This document shows positions 25,933 to 34,000 of a DNA stretch of 64,000 bases, piece by piece. The notes under the pieces were generated by a model. The model was not told the origin of the DNA. It saw only the letters and a list, made by a program, of their open reading frames with translations, and searched no databases. Position numbers and translations under genes: made by a program. Every line of letters begins with the position of its first letter. The first letter of the stretch is position 1. The stretch lies in NCBI GenBank assembly GCA_020353535.1, contig CP070696.1, forward strand, positions 548,519 to 612,518, in the 5' to 3' direction. Origin of the DNA: Spirochaetaceae bacterium. GTDB lineage: Bacteria; Spirochaetota; Spirochaetia; SZUA-6; DRHE01.

Positions 25933-27087
25933 TCAACGCGGCTTGATCGGGTAGCGGCCGTAGGTATGAGCGGTTTCGACCATGGCGCGAAAGTTCTCCG
26001 GCCGCACTGCCGAGGTGATAGAGTTTCCCGAGGAAAGGATGTGCCCGCCGCCGGGTGATACCTTCTCGATCAAGGTCCGGGTGGCTCGGCGGACCTCGTC
26101 GACGGATCCGCGGCAGAGCAGATCGACATCCACGTTGCCGACCACGCAGACCCGGTCTCCCACGGATCGCTTGACCTCTGCCAGATCCATCCCGGCGTTG
26201 GGCTCCAGAGGACCGAGCCCGTCGATCCCGGTGTCCACGATGTCTTCGAGAATCGCCCAGATATTGCCGTCTGTGTGTTTGACGCAGAAGGCCCCGTAGG
26301 CTTTGATATTCTCAACCACTGCCCTCAGCCCAGGCAGGACGAACTCCCGAAATTGGTCGGGGGACATGATGGTCCCGGTTTTATGGGCGTAGTCGTCACC
26401 CAGAACAATCAGGTCCGTCCCTTCGTCGATAGCCAGGCGATGGAGTTCCTTGTTGTAGTCCACCACCATGCGCCCGATTGCCAAGGCGAACTCCGGCTCC
26501 AGGAGGTAGCTTTCCAGAAGCCGCTCCAACCCGCAGAGGTGCCAGGAGGCGGCAAACACGGCTCGTGCCACGAACATGACCGCCCTCCTGCCCCTGAAAC
26601 GTCTCGCCACCCGTCGCACCGCTTTGAGGACAGGATCTTTCCGTGGATCGGGGACGCGGAAATGCCGGAGATCCTCCATGGTGCGGAGCGGATGGCTGGC
26701 GGCGTAGGGCAATAGTTCCCCGGTAATCCTGCAGCGTACACTCCAGGGGTCTGTATAACTCTTCTTGAATCGAAACAGGAGGGGCCTCAGACCCAGAAGA
26801 TACATAACCTGATTGACCGATACGGCGTCCAGGTCGAGCTGCTCGATCAGGTCGAAATAGTCCGAGCAGTTCAAACCGCGAACCACCTTCCAGTCGATGG
26901 ACAACTCCATCAGCGGAACCCGATCGGGAGGCAGCCGCCCAGGCCATTGCCGGGGTACGGCCGTCCGGGGTACGGCCGTCCGGGGTACGGCCATCCGGTC
27001 TTCCGGCGGCCTGCTGCGCTCCAGGGCGGCGAAGATTCTCTGTCTTGGAGTGATGGCTCCCACCCCGTTCCTATGGGTTTCGGTCAC
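25933..27087 (-). CDS. Uroporphyrinogen-decarboxylase-family protein (MtaA/CmuA-like)
   Basis: A 384-residue TIM-barrel protein of the UroD superfamily: GDDYAHKTGTIMSPDQFREFVLPGLRAVVENIKAYGAFCVKHTDGN, IDGLGPLEPNAGMDLAEVK, VCVVGNVDVDLLCRGSVDEV and GGGHILSSGNSI. The His/Asp-rich centre is that of methyltransferase-type members rather than true heme-pathway HemE. Residues about 34-48 contain an in-frame repeat VPRTA x3 caused by a 15-base tandem repeat. The GTG start at 27087 overlaps the upstream gene by 17 bases. Substrate unknown; another UroD-type protein is at 51558. Confidence 0.85.
   Translation of the reverse strand: MTETHRNGVGAITPRQRIFAALERSRPPEDRMAVPRTAVPRTAVPRQWPGRLPPDRVPLMELSIDWKVVRGLNCSDYFDLIEQLDLDAVSVNQVMYLLGLRPLLFRFKKSYTDPWSVRCRITGELLPYAASHPLRTMEDLRHFRVPDPRKDPVLKAVRRVARRFRGRRAVMFVARAVFAASWHLCGLERLLESYLLEPEFALAIGRMVVDYNKELHRLAIDEGTDLIVLGDDYAHKTGTIMSPDQFREFVLPGLRAVVENIKAYGAFCVKHTDGNIWAILEDIVDTGIDGLGPLEPNAGMDLAEVKRSVGDRVCVVGNVDVDLLCRGSVDEVRRATRTLIEKVSPGGGHILSSGNSITSAVRPENFRAMVETAHTYGRYPIKPR
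26951..26995. repeat. Three tandem copies of a 15-base unit inside the UroD-like gene
   Basis: Unit CGGGGTACGGCCGTC, two exact copies and a third with one change. It adds five residues per copy in frame, in a linker between the first helix and the barrel. Confidence 0.9.
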
Positions 27088-28300
27088 CGTAAAATGCTCC
27101 GGCCATGAAGCTGACTACGGACTGGGTGGCGGGATCCACGGCCTGCTCGTAACGAAGCAGCTTTCCCTCTTCCGCGGCGATGACCCGCAGCAGCGTATAG
27201 ATCGCAGGTACTCCGCAGACATTGCGGCGATCCTGCTCCTCCTGGATGCCACGGAAGAAGGCTTCCTCGTCGCCGCTGAGAATCGTGTTGATCATGGCTC
27301 GATCCTTGGTCTCCACCTCTCTGAGGAGTTCCGGTGACAGCTCTAGGTTTTGCCCGAAGCGTTGCCCGATGTGGCTCAAATCCACCCCGGCAATGCAGCA
27401 GACCCCCGAACCGTGTTTCGCCAGCGTCTTGCTCAAGGCTTGGACGAACTCCTCGATTTCGGAGTGTACGGAGATAGCCCCTCCAAGATACAGCTCCGGT
27501 GGGAATGAGCATAGGATCGGAACGATGCGCAGGCGATCCTCATGTCCATAGAGATGCTGCAGAAATAAAACCTGGAACTCCACGGAGTGTTCACTGCGGT
27601 GGCAGAACTCATCCTCGTAGAAATCCGTCTTGCAGAAGGTCTCGAGGAGGCCGAGGAAATCCCGGTCCGTGACGACTTTCCCAAGAGGCGTCTGGAAATC
27701 CTTGGCGGTCAGGGCGAAGGGATGTTTGGTCGGTACATGGGCGATTCCCAGAATCACGAAGGTTCGGGCCGTACATTCTCGTGCCAGCTCGGCGTAGCTT
27801 CTAGCAAAGCAAGCCCCACCCCGAGGCAGGTCGATGTGGGGAGCAATCAGGCCCCGCAATCGACCGGTGGGGGAAGATGTGTCGGGGAGACCGGGAGCTT
27901 CGGGGTCAGCAAACAAGGCCTGGAGCTGCCCGGTCAACGTTTCCGGTTGTGCTTCGTAGGACACGCCGGCGTGGCTTGCCGCCCGGACCACCGCGCTGCG
28001 GAACTGTTCGACGGCTTGGACCCGGGCTTGCTGGAAATGCTCGGATTCCAGAAACAGTGCGTCATCCAGCCGCTCGATGATCTCCCGAACCTTTTCGCTG
28101 AACAGCAACTCTCCAAACCTGCTAGTGTACTCGGCCTGAATATCGAGAACCGAATGACTGCCATCGAATAGGGAGACAACGAAGAACAGCGGAGGCGGAA
28201 TGAGCAGCAGTTTGTCGGAAAAACCTTGGGGATCTCGCAGACAAATCATGTTATTCTGGGTGGGCAGCGCTTCCACAGGACGAAGCTTGGGATAGTCCAT
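27071..28300 (-). CDS. amrB: AmmeMemoRadiSam system protein B (MEMO1 homologue) with N-terminal extension
   Basis: A 409-residue protein. The ATG at 28300 (MDYPKLRPVEAL) is chosen; a longer frame would overlap the divergent ATPase. Residues 1-120 form the extra domain often found in bacterial members (NNMICLRDPQGFSDKLLLIPPP, LFDGSHSVLDIQAEYTSRFGELL). The MEMO domain follows: GLIAPHIDLPRGGACFARSYAEL, FVILGIAHVPTKHPFALTAKDFQTPLG, EHSVEFQVLFLQHLYG, IAGVDLSHIGQRFG. The conserved His, His, Asp and Cys are present. Partner genes A and the radical SAM enzyme are not in the window. Confidence 0.87.
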   Translation of the reverse strand: MDYPKLRPVEALPTQNNMICLRDPQGFSDKLLLIPPPLFFVVSLFDGSHSVLDIQAEYTSRFGELLFSEKVREIIERLDDALFLESEHFQQARVQAVEQFRSAVVRAASHAGVSYEAQPETLTGQLQALFADPEAPGLPDTSSPTGRLRGLIAPHIDLPRGGACFARSYAELARECTARTFVILGIAHVPTKHPFALTAKDFQTPLGKVVTDRDFLGLLETFCKTDFYEDEFCHRSEHSVEFQVLFLQHLYGHEDRLRIVPILCSFPPELYLGGAISVHSEIEEFVQALSKTLAKHGSGVCCIAGVDLSHIGQRFGQNLELSPELLREVETKDRAMINTILSGDEEAFFRGIQEEQDRRNVCGVPAIYTLLRVIAAEEGKLLRYEQAVDPATQSVVSFMAGAFYGDRNP

Positions 28301-28335
28301 GGCGGCAGGATCACCATAACCTCCGAACAGGCCTT

Positions 28336-28364
28336 TTGACAAGATCTGCTGAAGTGCGTAGGCT
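28336..28364 (+). promoter_or_regulatory. Possible sigma-70 promoter for the cation ATPase
   Basis: TTGACA at 28336-28341, 17-base spacer, TAGGCT at 28359-28364 (weak -10), 30 bases before the ATG at 28395. Confidence 0.35.
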
Positions 28365-28394
28365 ACCTGCAGCCGAAGAGAGAATAAAAGAACC

Positions 28395-31229
28395 ATGGAT
28401 GACGGTACAGCTTGGCACACCCTCGATCCTGATGCAGCTATGCGCCGCCTCGACACGGACGGGAAAAGAGGTCTCGCTGATCGGATCGCTGGGCAGAGGC
28501 TCATAGAACGGGGAGCGAATGAGCTTGTCGATCAGGGCAGCAAATCGCCCCTTCGCATCCTAGCCGAACAGTTCACCTCCCTCATGGTGCTTCTGCTCAT
28601 CGCGGCGGCGGCGGTTTCGGGATTGCTGCTGCGGGAGTGGGAGGACGCCCTGGTCATCCTGGTGATCGTTATTCTCAACGCCCTTCTCGGTTTCTGGCAG
28701 GAATTCAGAGCCGAAAAGGCTCTGGCCGCGCTAAAGAGTCTGGCCGCGCCCAGGATTCGGGTGCTTCGGGATGCCCGGGTCCTGGAGATCCCTGCCCGGG
28801 AACTGGTGCCCGGAGACATTCTCCTGGTTGAAGCGGGCAATCTCGTTCCGGCGGACTGCAGGATCATCGAGGCCGCAAATCTCAAGGTCCAGGAGGCAGC
28901 CCTCACCGGCGAGGCGGAAGCCGTGGACAAAGACTCCGCCGTTCTCGGAGAAGAGGACCTGGCCCTGGGCGATCGGCGAAACATGCTTTATATGGGAACC
29001 GTGGTCACCTACGGACGGGGCAAGGCGGTGGTTACCGCTACCGGTATGGCGAGCGAGCTGGGAAAGATCGCCACCCTGATCCAGGAGACCGTACCGGAAA
29101 AGACGGTTCTCCAGAAGAAACTGGCCGCCTTGAGCATCGTGTTGGTCTTCTGCGCACTTGGCTTGATCGCCCTGGTAGCCGTGGAAGGGTGGCTGCTGCA
29201 GGGACAGAGCCTCAAGGAGCTGTTCATCACCGCGGTGAGCATGGCCGTGGCCGCAATCCCCGAAGGGCTGCCGGCGGTGGTAACCATTGCTCTGGCCTTG
29301 GGAGCCCAAAGGATGCTCCGCCGCCGGGCCCTGATCCGTAAGCTTCCCGCCGTGGAGACACTCGGTTCGGTCACGGTCATCTGCTCAGACAAAACGGGAA
29401 CCCTGACCCAGAACCGGATGAGCGTCACCATCCTGGACCTGCTCGATGAACAGGTAGAATTTTCCACAGACAGCCGGAGTGCCGGCGCGGAATCCGACCT
29501 GAATCCGGCTGCCAAGCTGCTGCTGACATCAGCCGCCCTGTGCAGCGATGCGGTGCTAAAAGAGTACAGTACGACCTTTGAAACCCTGGGGGACCCCACC
29601 GAGGGAGCCCTGGTCACGGCGGCGGCCCGCGCCGGTTTGTCCAAGCCAGATCTGGAAGGTGCACTTCCCCGCATCGGGGAGCTTCCCTTCGACTCAGAAC
29701 GCAAACGCATGACCACGGTGCACTCCCTGGCGGATTGGGCATCTGCCGGTGAATCCAGTGCTGTTTCGGCAGAGGATGGTCCACGGTCGACGATACCGAA
29801 ACAGCTGGTTGCACAGCTCTTGGAAATTTTCTCGGCCTTGAGTAGAGCCGGGGGCATCGACCCGGAAAATGCTGCTGTCGCTGTATTGACCAAGGGCGCG
29901 GTGGACAGTCTTCTGGAGGTCTGTTCTTCAGTATGGCGCAATGGCATCGCGGAATCTTTGACAGAAACCTGGGAAAGGCGGATTCAGGGTGCCAATGAAA
30001 GTATGGCAGCCCGGGGGGTCCGTGTTCTGGGCGTTGCCGTGAAATCCGCCGACAAGGGACAGACCCAGGATCAGTGGGAGAGGGATCTGGTATTCGTGGG
30101 CATGATCGGTATGCTCGATCCCCTTCGGACAGAAGTCAAGCAAGCCGTTGAAACCTGCCGCCGGGCCGGAATCCGGCCTGTCATGATTACCGGAGACCAT
30201 CCCCTGATCGCCCGCAATATTGCGACCCAACTGGGCCTCCACAACACCGAACGCGTCCTCACCGGACGGGATCTGGGCGGCATGGAGCGCACCGAGCTGG
30301 CCGAGGAAGTCGAGCGGACATCCGTGTATGCGAGAGTCGCCCCGGAGCACAAGCTGAAGATCGTCGACGCCTTCCAGGAGAGGGGTCATATCGTGGCCAT
30401 GACCGGAGACGGGATCAACGACGCTCCGGCCCTGAAGTCCGCCGATATCGGGGTGGCCATGGGGATCACCGGGACCGACGTTACCAAAGAAGCGGCGGCC
30501 ATGGTGCTGCAGGATGACAACTTCGCCACCATCGTGGCAGCGGTGGAGGAGGGAAGGATCATCTTCGACAATATCCTGCGCTTCGTGCGCTACATCCTGG
30601 CCAGCAATTGGGCGGAGATCCTGGTGATGCTGCTGGCACCACTGTTCGGTCTGCCCATCCCCCTGTTTCCCGTTCAGATCCTCTGGATGAACCTGGTTAC
30701 CGACGGGCTTCCCGCTCTAGCGCTGGGGGTGGAGCCCGGTGAGAAGGATGTGATGGGCCGTCCCCCGCGGGAACCGGCCCGGCCGATCCTCAGCCGAAAC
30801 ACAGGTGTACACATTCTGTGGGTGGGCCTGCTCATGGCCGCTTTGGCCTTGTGGGTCGGAGGTAGCCAGTACGGTGTCTTCGCTTCGAGGATTCTGAACA
30901 CTACGGCCGCTGCCGGTACCTGGCGCACCGTGCTCTTCACCACTCTCGTGTTTTCCCAGCTGACCCTGGCGTTGGCCGAGCGTTCGCGGCGCAGCAGCCT
31001 GTTGCAGATAGGCCTGCTCTCCAACAGATACATGCTGATCGCTGTGGCATTGACTTTCTGCCTGCAGCTCGCAGTGATCTACCTCCCCGTCGTGCAGGAT
31101 TTCTTCGCTACAGTTCCACTCTCGGCCATCCAGATAGGAGTCTGCGTGGGCTTGAGCTTGATTGTCCTGATGGCCGTGGAAGCGGAGAAACTTGTCCTTC
31201 GCATCATCCGCAAATCAGCGCGGTCATAA
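28395..31229 (+). CDS. P-type cation ATPase, type IIA (calcium-pump-like)
   Basis: A 944-residue pump. All core motifs are present: N-terminal cation-ATPase domain, actuator TGEAEAVDKD (near residue 171), membrane motif PEGLPAVVTIAL, phosphorylation site CSDKTGTLTQNRM (Asp near 331), the FDSERKRMTTVHS and TKGAVDSLL nucleotide-binding stretches, GDGINDAPALKSADIGVAMG (near 671) and VTDGLPALALGVEPGEKDVM. Ten membrane segments are expected. The motif set is that of bacterial Ca2+ (or Na+) pumps of the SERCA/PMR1 branch. It stands alone, divergent from the MEMO gene. Confidence 0.93.
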   Translation: MDDGTAWHTLDPDAAMRRLDTDGKRGLADRIAGQRLIERGANELVDQGSKSPLRILAEQFTSLMVLLLIAAAAVSGLLLREWEDALVILVIVILNALLGFWQEFRAEKALAALKSLAAPRIRVLRDARVLEIPARELVPGDILLVEAGNLVPADCRIIEAANLKVQEAALTGEAEAVDKDSAVLGEEDLALGDRRNMLYMGTVVTYGRGKAVVTATGMASELGKIATLIQETVPEKTVLQKKLAALSIVLVFCALGLIALVAVEGWLLQGQSLKELFITAVSMAVAAIPEGLPAVVTIALALGAQRMLRRRALIRKLPAVETLGSVTVICSDKTGTLTQNRMSVTILDLLDEQVEFSTDSRSAGAESDLNPAAKLLLTSAALCSDAVLKEYSTTFETLGDPTEGALVTAAARAGLSKPDLEGALPRIGELPFDSERKRMTTVHSLADWASAGESSAVSAEDGPRSTIPKQLVAQLLEIFSALSRAGGIDPENAAVAVLTKGAVDSLLEVCSSVWRNGIAESLTETWERRIQGANESMAARGVRVLGVAVKSADKGQTQDQWERDLVFVGMIGMLDPLRTEVKQAVETCRRAGIRPVMITGDHPLIARNIATQLGLHNTERVLTGRDLGGMERTELAEEVERTSVYARVAPEHKLKIVDAFQERGHIVAMTGDGINDAPALKSADIGVAMGITGTDVTKEAAAMVLQDDNFATIVAAVEEGRIIFDNILRFVRYILASNWAEILVMLLAPLFGLPIPLFPVQILWMNLVTDGLPALALGVEPGEKDVMGRPPREPARPILSRNTGVHILWVGLLMAALALWVGGSQYGVFASRILNTTAAAGTWRTVLFTTLVFSQLTLALAERSRRSSLLQIGLLSNRYMLIAVALTFCLQLAVIYLPVVQDFFATVPLSAIQIGVCVGLSLIVLMAVEAEKLVLRIIRKSARS

Positions 31230-31299
31230 CTCTCCCCTGGACTTTTTACATAGATATGATATTATATAATAAATATTCTATACAGCGGACCAAACCAAT

Positions 31300-31506
31300 A
31301 TGGCACCGGCTACGGTTGACGCAGGGATCTGCGGCTTCGCCACCAGGATCCAGGCGGCTTCGCCGGACATGCAGACAGTACAGATCACCTACGAATCCGA
31401 CTGTCCCCACGTGACCTGTCCCCTGTACTGCGGTTTTCTCAAAGCCATCGAAGTGGCCGCCGGAATGGCACTGCCCAAAGACGCCACGATTTCCATCGAC
31501 AAATAG
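31300..31506 (+). CDS. Small Cys-containing protein (possibly an internally deleted member of a longer family)
   Basis: A 68-residue frame. N-terminal TVDAGICGFATRIQA and ITYESDCPHV, C-terminal FLKAIEVAAGMALPKDATISIDK. From memory this resembles a conserved family of about 100-110 residues (DUF6951-like) in which DCPH and the CP-x-KAIEVAAGLALPKD end are separated by 35-40 residues absent here. Four Cys remain. If so, the gene has an in-frame deletion and may be non-functional. The AT-rich stretch 31240-31285 just upstream may hold its promoter. Confidence 0.5.
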   Translation: MAPATVDAGICGFATRIQAASPDMQTVQITYESDCPHVTCPLYCGFLKAIEVAAGMALPKDATISIDK

Positions 31507-31610
31507 CCGTTCGTTTACCGACAACTTGTCTTCCCGACGCGCTAGCCCTCTGACGCGCTACGATTTTGCGCTCTTGCTGTCGCAGGGAGATCCATGCCAA
31601 GATACGGACC

Positions 31611-32627
31611 ATGGCACGCCGGGCTATCCGCAACCTCCTTTTCCCGATCCTGCTGCTCTTTCTCTGCCTGCCCGCCGCCGAGGCACTGACCTTGAAGATC
31701 GCCACTTTGGCACCGGTGGGCTCGCCCTGGTCGGAGTCCCTTCGCCGTCTCTCCGCCGAGTGGGACAGGATCTCCGAGGGCCAGGTCAAATTGAAGATCT
31801 ACGCCGGGGGCATAGCCGGGGAAGAGGCGGACATGATCCGCAAGATGCGCATCGGCCAGCTCGATGGAGCAGCCCTGACCCAGCTTGGTTGGGGCCTGCT
31901 AGACCCCGGGATCCTCGCCCTCAGCACCCCCTTTCTCATCCAGGAGGAGGGGGAACTGGAATACGTGATGGGACGCAGCCGGGCGTACTTCGAAAGCAGA
32001 CTCGAAACGGCGGGATATCGTCTGTTTGCTTTCTCCAAAGCCGGGTGGATCCATTTCTTCGGCCGGGAACCCCTGATCGTTCCGGAAGATCTGATGCGTA
32101 TGAAGCTGGGTGTACCGGCGGGGGACGCGGATTTCGTGGATACCTGGCGCAGGATCGGCTTCAACGCCTTCAGCCTGCCCTTCGGTGACATATTGACCGG
32201 ACTGCAGTCCGGAATGATCGATGCCTTCTACGCTCCACCCCTGGTTGCGGCCACCTTCCAATGGTTCGGACCGGCTCGCCACATGACCGCTCTGCCTATT
32301 GCTCCGGTAGTGGGCGCTGTGGTGATGCGCTCCAACTCCCTCGACCGTATCCCCGTCGAGTTGAGAGAGGCCCTGCTCGCTACCTTCAACCATCTCGGTG
32401 GCCGGCTGAACACGGAGATGGGCAGCCTGGCTGAAGAGGCTTTATCCGCTATGCAGGGCCAGGGTCTTCAGATCCATCCGGTACCTGCCGAAGCTGCCGA
32501 GCGCTGGCGCAGGGTCGGAGGTCAGGGCATTCAGGTCGTGTTGGGAAGGATGATTCCCGAAGAGCCTTACGATCTGATTGCAGAACTGGTCTCCGAGTAT
32601 GGCCGCCGGGGAACAAGGAAAGAGTAG
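31611..32627 (+). CDS. TRAP transporter substrate-binding protein (DctP type), orphan
   Basis: A 338-residue protein starting at ATG 31611 (MARRAIRNLLFPILLLFLCLPAAEA), an evident signal peptide. The mature protein has the DctP pattern: LKIATLAPVGSPWSESLRRLSAEW, VKLKIYAGGIAGEEADMIRKMRIGQLDGAALT, GVPAGDADFVDTWRRIGFNAFSLPFGDILTGLQSGMIDAFYAPP. DctP proteins deliver carboxylates or related acids to DctQ/DctM membrane subunits, but none lies in the window. It may pair with distant subunits. It directly precedes the molybdenum hydroxylase genes, 69 bases away on the same strand. Confidence 0.88.
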   Translation: MARRAIRNLLFPILLLFLCLPAAEALTLKIATLAPVGSPWSESLRRLSAEWDRISEGQVKLKIYAGGIAGEEADMIRKMRIGQLDGAALTQLGWGLLDPGILALSTPFLIQEEGELEYVMGRSRAYFESRLETAGYRLFAFSKAGWIHFFGREPLIVPEDLMRMKLGVPAGDADFVDTWRRIGFNAFSLPFGDILTGLQSGMIDAFYAPPLVAATFQWFGPARHMTALPIAPVVGAVVMRSNSLDRIPVELREALLATFNHLGGRLNTEMGSLAEEALSAMQGQGLQIHPVPAEAAERWRRVGGQGIQVVLGRMIPEEPYDLIAELVSEYGRRGTRKE

Positions 32628-32696
32628 CAGACAGGCTCGCTTGACTTCTGCAGATCGAAAACCCATACTAAATCGTCCAAAGCAAGAAAGGGCCCG

Positions 32697-33536
32697 GTGG
32701 CGAATGTGGCTGCGATTCAATGGTATTTTCCGAGTGAGCTAGACGAGGTTCCCGAGATTCTCACCCAGGAGGGAGTCATTCCACACAGCGGGGGAACGGG
32801 GATCCTGTGGGGGGGACTGACCCGAGTTCGAGGCCTGATGGACGTGAGCCGCCTGGACCTCAGATTCGTTCGCAAACGGGATGGAGCGCTCACCCTCGGC
32901 GCGGCTTTGAGTTACAGGCAGACGGTTGAAGCCCTGGCAGTAAAGGGACAGATCCTGGCACAGTCGCTTCACTGCGCCGCCACCGAGCCGCTTCGCAACC
33001 GCATCACCCTGGGGGGAAGCATCTCCATGTTTCCCTACTGGTCGGATCTGATGGGACCCCTTCTGGCTCTGGAGGCGGAGCTGTCCCTGGTCGGCGCAAC
33101 CAGCGGTATCAGGCCGCTTAGCGAATACGTCACGAACAGAAAACTGCGTCAAAACACGCTGATCACCTCGATCCGCTTGTCCGACGCGTCCTGGCAAGGG
33201 ACCTACTACCGGCATACCCGCACGCCCACGGATCGTCCCGCCTTCAGCATCACGGTGCTGATGAGACGAAACTCCAAGCGGATCGAAGCAATCCGCATCG
33301 TCGTAATCGGCTGCCGGGGCCGTTTCCGTCGGCTTACGGAGATCGAGAACGCCCTCAACGGGGCGCCCATTCCCGGCGATCCAGCGGAGCTCATAGCTAC
33401 GGCATCGGGGAAACTGAACTTCGACTTTCCCGCCCGCATGGGCTTCAGCGCGGAGTATCTAAAAGCCTGCGCGCTGATCGAGCTGGAGCGGACCCTTGGA
33501 TCAGCCCTTGGATCAACCCAGAGGGACCCATCATGA
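32697..33536 (+). CDS. FAD-binding subunit of a molybdenum hydroxylase (CoxM/XdhB type)
   Basis: A 279-residue protein with the vanillyl-alcohol-oxidase-type FAD fold: IPHSGGTGILWGGL and the NRITLGGSISMFPYWSDLMGPLLALEAEL stretch that binds FAD (commonly TIGGNI...SPSGD in relatives, here altered). The GTG start has GAAAGGG upstream. It is the smallest form of the medium subunit, with a weakly conserved C-terminus. It overlaps the iron-sulfur subunit by four bases (ATGA). It passes electrons from the iron-sulfur clusters to NAD or another acceptor. Confidence 0.88.
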   Translation: MANVAAIQWYFPSELDEVPEILTQEGVIPHSGGTGILWGGLTRVRGLMDVSRLDLRFVRKRDGALTLGAALSYRQTVEALAVKGQILAQSLHCAATEPLRNRITLGGSISMFPYWSDLMGPLLALEAELSLVGATSGIRPLSEYVTNRKLRQNTLITSIRLSDASWQGTYYRHTRTPTDRPAFSITVLMRRNSKRIEAIRIVVIGCRGRFRRLTEIENALNGAPIPGDPAELIATASGKLNFDFPARMGFSAEYLKACALIELERTLGSALGSTQRDPS

Positions 33537-34000
33537 CCGGAATCCTCCGCATCAACGGCTCGGAATCGCGGATCACCCTGCGCGGAGATGAGGTGCTCCT
33601 GGACCTGCTGCGCGGCCGGGGCCACACGGAGGTCAAGGAGGGATGTCGGGAGGGAGCCTGCGGTTCCTGTCTGATCCTCCTTGACGGTGTGCTGGTCAAC
33701 TCCTGCCAGGTTCTGGCAGCTTCTGCCCTCGGTCGGGAGATCACAACGGTGAAGGGTCTGGGAACGGTTCACGAGCCCCATCCTATTCAAGAGGCCTTTG
33801 TCGAGGCCGGCGCGGTGCAGTGCGGCTTCTGCACGCCGGGAATGATCCTTGCTACCTTCGCCCTGCTTAAAACGTATCCCCGACCCACAGACGAGCAGAT
33901 TCGACACGCCCTGGATGGAAATCTCTGCCGCTGCACGGGCTACGTCAAGATCATCGAGGCGGTGAAACTGGCCGCAGAAAGGATGGCTGTGGATGGGTGA
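33533..34000 (+). CDS. [2Fe-2S] subunit of a molybdenum hydroxylase (CoxS/XdhC type)
   Basis: A 155-residue protein with both cluster motifs: plant-type CREGACGSCLILLDGVLVNSC and the alpha-helical pair CGFCTPGMIL and CRCTGY. These carry electrons from the molybdenum centre (large subunit) to the FAD subunit. Overlaps of four bases upstream and eight downstream indicate coupled translation. Confidence 0.95.
   Translation: MTGILRINGSESRITLRGDEVLLDLLRGRGHTEVKEGCREGACGSCLILLDGVLVNSCQVLAASALGREITTVKGLGTVHEPHPIQEAFVEAGAVQCGFCTPGMILATFALLKTYPRPTDEQIRHALDGNLCRCTGYVKIIEAVKLAAERMAVDG

Noticed and set aside
26951..26995. Tandem 15-base repeats considered as a CRISPR or integration feature
   Set aside because: Units are directly adjacent with no spacers and stay in frame inside a gene.
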